Positions 59,712 through 64,000 of a stretch of DNA of 64,000 nt are shown here, piece by piece; within the stretch, counting starts at the first letter, position 1, and every line of letters starts with the position of its first letter. The DNA lies in contig NZ_CP027190.1 of assembly GCF_002970915.1 (NCBI RefSeq), positions 2,170,001-2,234,000 of the forward strand, given 5' to 3'. The stretch is from Lactobacillus sp. CBA3605. Its GTDB lineage: Bacteria; Bacillota; Bacilli; Lactobacillales; Lactobacillaceae. Below the pieces are notes generated by a model that ran no database searches, had not been told where the DNA came from, and worked only from the letters and a program-made list of their open reading frames with translations. A program made the translations under genes and the position numbers.

Positions 59712-61003
59712 ATGATGCATAAAATGGGGCAACAATTACTGAGAATGGAAGCCTGGCTGAACCGACGACGGTACTTTCAAGCGATTCAAGCTACTTTGCA
59801 ATTATTATTTCCAATCGTTTTACTTGGGGCTTACGTGGACAGTGTGAATCAAGCGATTTTTCAAAAAAATGGCTTTCTTAATCAAATCTATGCCATCAGT
59901 CATTGGTTACCCGGGTTTTCACATTTTGCCCGGTATACGACGTTATTAAGCACTAGTCTGAATGGCTTGATTGCGGTTGTCGCAGCATTTGCGGCGGCAA
60001 ATTTTGTCGTGCGGTCAGCCCAACGGGATTATTTATTGGCTGGGATGACGGCGACTGTGAGTTTCATGATGTTGAACTTTAATTTTGGGACCGCAACTAA
60101 AACGGATCAAGCCGGGGGCACGGCATTTATGACGACTGATTTAGGCATGCGGGGCTTTTTACTCGCATTATTGGTTGGGTTAATCACCGGCGCTTTGTTT
60201 AATCAGTTGAGTGCACCTAGTCAGCCGATTTTTAGTGAGCGCCAGTGGTTAGCTCGCGTTAAAATGAATTGGCTACCGTTAGTTTTGACTTTAGGTGCGT
60301 TCAGCTTGTTGAGTTATGGCAGTAGTTTGGTGAACAAGACCGGTGTAAACGGCTTGCTTTACTTAGCTAGCCAATGGCCGTTTGTGAATCCCGGCACCGT
60401 GCTGGGGGGATCTTAGGGGTCACATTTTTGAGCAATTCCTATTGGCTACTCGGGTTAGTAGGGCCCCTTGATTTTAGTGGGAATAGTTCCGTTAGTACGA
60501 TTCAGAATTTAGAATATGCATTACAGCATGGGTCGGCATGGGGCGCCCCCAATCCAATTACGGTGCACACGATTTTTGATAGTTTTGCTAATGTTGGCGG
60601 TCCGGGCATGACGTTGGCGTTAATTATCGCTATTCTTTGGCAATCGCAGCATCGACGGTATCGCCAAGTGGCTAAAGCCAGTTGGTTACCCAGCATGTTT
60701 AACTTCAATCAGCCTTTATTATTCGGGTTACCTTTAATTTTGCGACCAATTTTAGCGATTCCATTTTTAGTGGCGCCCTTAGTGACGACCCTTATAACAT
60801 GGATTGCATTGAAGTTACAATGGATGCCACCAGTGGTTTATCCACTTCACCGCACCACACCGGGATTCTTGATGGGGTGGTTGGGTACCGGGGGCGATTG
60901 GCACGCCTTGCTTGTGAGTGTGGTGAATCTCGTAGTTGCCACGGCTATTTATTTACCGTTCATTTGGTTAGACAATCAGGCAGTTAAAGGAGGCGCTAGC
61001 TAA
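59712..61003 (+). pseudogene. PTS EIIC-like membrane protein (module copy 2), frameshifted at a G6 tract
   Basis: Two overlapping frames together give one EIIC-like protein of about 430 aa. The first runs from ATG 59712 (GAGGGGAGGAAG box) to TAG 60414-60416; the second continues one frame back through GGILGVTFLSNSYWLLG to the TAA at 61001-61003. The switch point is a run of six G at 60404-60409; seven G would restore one frame. As in copy 1, the EIIC Glu motif is changed (FNFNQP, Gln for Glu) and the GIHG motif is absent. It may be a pseudogene, a phase-variable gene, a slippage site or a sequencing error. Confidence 0.8.
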
Positions 61004-61866
61004 TGAAGCATAATTGGTGGCGTTGGTTATTAGGGGTCATTATTTTGGTGGGAATCAGTTGGCCAGCCTATAACTGGTCAAAAGCTGATATTAAAACGTT
61101 GAAGAATGCGGGTCGAACACGGATGGCACCAGTCATCATGATTCCGGGTTCCAGTGCGACGCAAAATCGTTTTGATACCCTGATTACGGAATTGGGTAAA
61201 AAGATACCGCAAAAGCACAGTGTACTGAAGTTAACGGTTAAGATGGATGGCACGATTCAGTATCGTGGTAATTTGAGTCGGCGTGATACGGCCCCCTTTA
61301 TTGTGATTAGCTTTGAAAATAATAAAGACGGGCAGACTAATATTGATAAGCAGGCGGTTTGGTTGAATACGGCGTTTAAAGCATTAGTCAAAACGTACGG
61401 CTTTAATCATTTTCGGGCATTGGGACATTCCAACGGGGGCCTAATCTGGACGCTGTTTTTAGCGCGTTATCTAAAGCAATCACCGCAAGTTAGAATTGAT
61501 CGTTTAATGACGATTGGGACGCCATATAATATGGAATCCACGAGTACCACGGCAAAGACCGGGATGTTTAAAGAATTGTACCGGTATCGCGAAGGATTGC
61601 CGAAAGCTTTAACGGTTTATTCAATAGCGGGAACCGAAAATTACACGAGTGATGGGACGGTCCCATACAATAGTGTGAATTATGGCAAGTATATCTTTCA
61701 AGACCAAGTGAAACACTTTACTGAAGTGACCGTTACGGGTGCTAACGCCGTGCATTCTGATCTGCCACAAAATAAGCAGATTGTGGCGTTGATTCGGCAA
61801 TATCTGCTTGATGAAAATGTCTCAGATAAAATTCGGCGGCAAAATGCCCAACAAATGAAGCAGTAA
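61003..61866 (+). CDS. Membrane-anchored DUF915-type alpha/beta hydrolase (module copy 2)
   Basis: 287 aa from ATG 61003, whose A is the last base of the EIIC-like TAA. N-terminal hydrophobic anchor (about 8-22); Ser143 in LGHSNGGLIW, Asp in YTSDGTVPYNS near 216-222, His in NAVHSDLPQN near 252. It is alike the 46851 product in nearly every motif, including PVIMIPGSSATQNRFDTL. Like copy 1 it sits directly after an EIIC-like gene, so the two pairs are a duplicated module. If the upstream frameshift is real, its translation may fall. Confidence 0.87.
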   Translation: MKHNWWRWLLGVIILVGISWPAYNWSKADIKTLKNAGRTRMAPVIMIPGSSATQNRFDTLITELGKKIPQKHSVLKLTVKMDGTIQYRGNLSRRDTAPFIVISFENNKDGQTNIDKQAVWLNTAFKALVKTYGFNHFRALGHSNGGLIWTLFLARYLKQSPQVRIDRLMTIGTPYNMESTSTTAKTGMFKELYRYREGLPKALTVYSIAGTENYTSDGTVPYNSVNYGKYIFQDQVKHFTEVTVTGANAVHSDLPQNKQIVALIRQYLLDENVSDKIRRQNAQQMKQ

Positions 61867-61900
61867 TGGTTACAAACTAACTTTTGGCAGCCGCGATAAC

Positions 61901-61949
61901 AAAAAATTGCGACAAGAATTCACAAAATTCCTGTCGCAATTTTTTTGTT
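61901..61949. terminator. Terminator after the second hydrolase gene
   Basis: AAATTGCGACA(A)GAATT paired with AATTC(C)TGTCGCAATTT with A-run and T-run. It could also end the convergent small basic gene. Confidence 0.88.
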
Positions 61950-61965
61950 TGAGTCACTTTATTAG

Positions 61966-62181
61966 TTAACGACGGTGATGGACAGGAACGTGGTGCTTTG
62001 TCCCAATCTTTTTCTTAGTGGTTGACCGATGTTTGGCTGGCCGTTTGAGTTTTAAACGTAAACGCATCAAGGTCCGTGGTGCAGGCCGTCGAGCGGCATC
62101 AATCGTGGTCGCTGGTGCGAAAGCCAGACTGCCGCCAATCCCCATAATGAGTACCAGCGTAATGAGTCGTCGTGTTTTCAA
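61966..62181 (-). CDS. Small secreted, highly basic protein
   Basis: 71 aa with a TTG start at 62181 behind AGGGGGAAA. A signal peptide with hydrophobic core (about 7-22) and a likely Ala-type cleavage (TTIDAARR) near residue 30. The mature part of about 41 residues is almost only Arg, Lys and His with Pro/Thr (patterns like LRLKLKRPAKHR and a final HHRR), with no cysteines. It might bind teichoic acid or membranes, or be an antimicrobial or mineral-binding peptide. Not recognised. Confidence 0.6.
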   Translation of the reverse strand: MKTRRLITLVLIMGIGGSLAFAPATTIDAARRPAPRTLMRLRLKLKRPAKHRSTTKKKIGTKHHVPVHHRR

Positions 62182-62379
62182 AATTCGTTTCCCCCTAACT
62201 AAACTGCTTCATTAGTTTATAAGTAATTGTCATTGCCGTCAATCTCAGGGGATAATGATGGCGTTTACAATCTTTTTACGGCCTGTTAACAAAGAATTAA
62301 CGAAAACCGATGAAATGTGATTGTATTTTAGTCACATTTCCTTTATGGTGAAGATATTATAAAAAAGGGGTTTACTTAA

Positions 62380-62826
62380 ATGAATATTGAAATTTTAAAC
62401 TCAGCGATTCAAGATTTACATTTTCAAATTATTTATGATCGTGATGAAACAAAAGATGAACCTGGCCAAGGGCAATTTAGTTACACACCAGCTAATCCGG
62501 ATGTCAAAAAGACTTTTGGGGATGACGTCGTACAAGCCCAATTGGACGTGACCTATAAAGAAGAAATGTACGATTTATCGGCAACGGTCTTTGCTATTGT
62601 GCGTTTAAGTGGTGAAATGGTCAGCATGATTGAACGGCAATCTAATAACAAGCCGTTAGAAGATGATGAAAAAGGGATGCTAGATAACTTAAACGGTGCG
62701 ATCATTCCAGCTTTGTCAGCTAAAGTACGGGCCTATGCCGCCTTGTTCTCAACCGAAGCTAGCAATTTTGCGGTGATGCCAGCAGATTTTGATGACAGTC
62801 AGGAAAATGCACCTAAACCAGCCTAA
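62380..62826 (+). CDS. Hypothetical protein, possibly SecB-like
   Basis: 148 aa, ATG 62380 with AAAAGGGG upstream. Soluble, acidic at its end (DDSQENAPKPA). The arrangement of strands and a long C-terminal helix (GMLDNLNGAIIPALSAKVRA) reminds me of SecB-like folds such as DUF1149, but the match is weak. No signal or membrane segment. Single gene followed by a hairpin terminator. Confidence 0.6.
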   Translation: MNIEILNSAIQDLHFQIIYDRDETKDEPGQGQFSYTPANPDVKKTFGDDVVQAQLDVTYKEEMYDLSATVFAIVRLSGEMVSMIERQSNNKPLEDDEKGMLDNLNGAIIPALSAKVRAYAALFSTEASNFAVMPADFDDSQENAPKPA

Positions 62827-62857
62827 GTTTTGGCTAATAAATTTTGAGTCTTAGAAA

Positions 62858-62890
62858 TGACGTTTGGGTGAGTCTCAAACGTTATTTTTA
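62858..62890 (+). terminator. Terminator after the 62380 gene
   Basis: GACGTTTG with CAAACGTT around GGTGAGTCT, then a T-run. Confidence 0.8.
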
Positions 62891-62937
62891 TTGGGCTAAT
62901 AGCTTTGTTAAGTGAAAAAACGAAGTTACAAAACCGT

Positions 62938-62967
62938 TTGTGCAATCGTTAACAATCGTGATATAAT
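62938..62967 (+). promoter_or_regulatory. Promoter of the structured RNA
   Basis: TTGTGC (62938-62943) and TATAAT (62962-62967) with spacer 18. Transcription would start about 62974, at the first paired base of the RNA. Confidence 0.6.
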
Positions 62968-62971
62968 GGGA

Positions 62972-63175
62972 ATTGACCCCAATAGCATTAGCTGGTTGGG
63001 ATTAGGTCAAAAGGCATTGTTAGCGGTAGCTTGCAATTATCTACGGACTGACGGCACCCTTGGTTGTCAAAGTTGGGGGTGGCGGTTTAACGAGCGTTAA
63101 TTCGTCAGCACACATACTTTTAAAAGCACGATGCGCACATAGGATGAGAACCCCGGGTGTCCGCAGGGTCAATGG
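62972..63175 (+). ncRNA. ssrS: Structured non-coding RNA, candidate 6S RNA (Lacto-usp type)
   Basis: About 200 bases with no convincing reading frame, starting at a promoter and ending at a terminator. The two ends pair: ATTGACCC (62972-62979) with GGGTCAAT (63166-63173). Inside are a 5' hairpin (CCCAAT...GGTTGGG), a 3' hairpin (GCGCACA...TGTCCGC, one mismatch) and a middle stem (TTAGCG with CGTTAA). Length, closed ends and side hairpins fit 6S RNA, which sequesters RNA polymerase; in lactobacilli it was once called the Lacto-usp motif. The identity needs a covariance match. A small 62-codon frame across it has no ribosome binding site. Confidence 0.45.
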
Positions 63176-63214
63176 CGATTGAATTACAACTTGGTAATTC
63201 AGTAGCCATTTTTG
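63171..63214 (+). terminator. Terminator of the structured RNA
   Basis: AATGGC..GAATTAC with GTAATTC..GCCATT and a T-run; it adjoins the closing stem. Confidence 0.85.
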
Positions 63215-63300
63215 ATTATCTTGGGGGTTAAATTAAGGCGATTAAAAAGCTGTAAAATCCGTAATGAAAGCGTATACTAACGGTGAGAGGAGTGACGATC

Positions 63301-63855
63301 ATGTTTAAACCAATGGCATCAATTTTTACAAATCATCAGATTGCTGGTCATTATCGTGCGATTGACCGAGCCAAACAATGCATTGTGCCGTTTCACTTTG
63401 AAATTCAAGGCACTGAATATCCACAGCCGGTACCGGAAAAAAACTGGTTACGTCGACTATCGGGGACCCGGAGCGAGCACTATGCGATGGTTGAATTGAC
63501 ACCGACGAAAGTGATTTTATGGTCGCCAGAGCGCCGTAATTTGGGTGAAATGGCGTTAACCGATATTAAACTCATTCAAGTGGGGGCTATTCGCTGGCAT
63601 GTCACTCAGGGACTTGATCCGCGGCATGCTTTTCGCGCAACCATTTTTGTTGTGACGGATGCGGGAAACTATTATTTTGCAAATTCAGATATGGAAGTTT
63701 TACCAGCTATTTTTAAGTTCGCCCATGCGCACAGCATTCCGGTTGAAGACCCCTTACGTTTAATCCCATTATTGAAGGTTGGGTGGCAAGTCGCTGCTAA
63801 GACACTCCATGAAACCTATGCCCAGTTAGCGAAACATACCGGCTATCCGGATTAA
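63301..63855 (+). CDS. Hypothetical protein
   Basis: 184 aa from ATG 63301 behind GAGAGGAG. Soluble, with alternating beta-like stretches (ELTPTKVILWSPERRNLGEM near 61-80, ATIFVVTDAGNYYF near 114-127) that recall small PH-like or YdjP-like folds, and a helical C-terminus. No known motif. It follows the structured RNA by about 85 bases and stands alone before a terminator, as described for genes downstream of Lacto-usp RNAs. Confidence 0.7.
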   Translation: MFKPMASIFTNHQIAGHYRAIDRAKQCIVPFHFEIQGTEYPQPVPEKNWLRRLSGTRSEHYAMVELTPTKVILWSPERRNLGEMALTDIKLIQVGAIRWHVTQGLDPRHAFRATIFVVTDAGNYYFANSDMEVLPAIFKFAHAHSIPVEDPLRLIPLLKVGWQVAAKTLHETYAQLAKHTGYPD

Positions 63856-63879
63856 TAAATGACGATTAGCTTAAAATAA

Positions 63880-63942
63880 GAATCGCACTAGTTAGCTTAG
63901 GCCATGTGATCAGGCCTCGCATAACTAGGGGATTCTTTTTTG
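63880..63942 (+). terminator. Terminator after the 63301 gene
   Basis: AGAATC..CTAGTTA paired with TAACTAG..GATTCT, inner GGCC/GGCC pairing, T-run of six. Confidence 0.82.
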
Positions 63943-63978
63943 ATGCATTGGCGTTTAAAAGTTGGTTGCGAAAGATGA

Positions 63979-63984
63979 TATAAT
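63979..63984 (+). promoter_or_regulatory. -10 element for a gene beyond the window
   Basis: TATAAT close to the right edge, with no clear -35. Confidence 0.3.
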
Positions 63985-64000
63985 AATGGCAATTAGTAAA

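Noticed and set aside
62912..63100. 62-codon frame across the structured RNA
   Set aside because: No ribosome binding site, begins upstream of the promoter, and overlaps paired RNA elements.
63090..63125. GGGGTGGCGG stretch as a T-box motif
   Set aside because: Lacks the specifier stem and the AGGGTGG-CCGCG antiterminator core, and no synthetase or amino acid gene follows.

Overview
The window reads as chromosome of a lactic acid bacterium close to Lactiplantibacillus plantarum. The evidence is the gene content (malolactic enzyme with its permease, cydABCD with menA and a polyprenyl diphosphate synthase, an mts-type manganese transporter, the pcrA-ligA-camS-gatCAB-dagK run), an LPQTxE-type sortase motif, frequent TTG starts and moderate GC. 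I see no insertion sequences, prophage, CRISPR array or rRNA operon.

Layout. 1-3650: end of ecfA1, ecfA2, ecfT, truA, then rplM-rpsI with a probable L13 leader. 3798-6425: mtsCBA Mn/Zn ABC transporter. 6451-10612: a small conserved gene, a LysR regulator divergent from malolactic enzyme, and the malate permease. 10719-13266: APC amino acid permease, an ECF S component and a DUF2187-like gene. 13307-21556: respiration block: cydA, cydB, cydD, cydC, polyprenyl diphosphate synthase and menA (with a good cre site). 21559-25337: Gfo/Idh oxidoreductase, GH73 glucosaminidase, xpt and a divergent PurK-like ATP-grasp protein. 25391-36821: pcrA-ligA-camS-gatC-gatA-gatB-dagK and an RlmCD-type rRNA methyltransferase. 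36822-45449 is more accessory: an Mrr-type endonuclease with an unknown partner, an alpha/beta hydrolase divergent from a TetR regulator, an MFS exporter with a TetR regulator, and a PadR/HAAS-DUF4097 pair. 45492-52712: EIIC-like protein plus surface hydrolase, an RpiR regulator, a GH25-like protein, a DUF4828-like protein, an oxidoreductase, a DEAD-box helicase and tRNA-Arg(CCU). 52943-56182: a large MucBP surface adhesin. 56346-64000: an ABC-2 exporter, UspA, a second (frameshifted) EIIC-like gene plus surface hydrolase, a tiny very basic secreted protein, unknown genes and a structured RNA that may be 6S RNA.

How the genes work together. The ECF module energises vitamin uptake, and an orphan S component lies at 12359. 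Cyd oxidase, its CydDC assembly exporter, the polyprenyl synthase and MenA would allow oxygen respiration if a quinone precursor such as DHNA is supplied; no other men genes are in the window. GatCAB makes Gln-tRNA and possibly Asn-tRNA by transamidation. The most unusual content is a two-gene module present twice (45533-47723 and 59712-61866): a PTS EIIC-fold membrane protein without EIIA/EIIB partners, apparently lacking the phosphotransfer-associated His and Glu motifs, translationally coupled to a membrane-anchored DUF915-type alpha/beta hydrolase. The second copy is broken at a G6 tract. This is my best candidate for an undescribed cell-envelope system.
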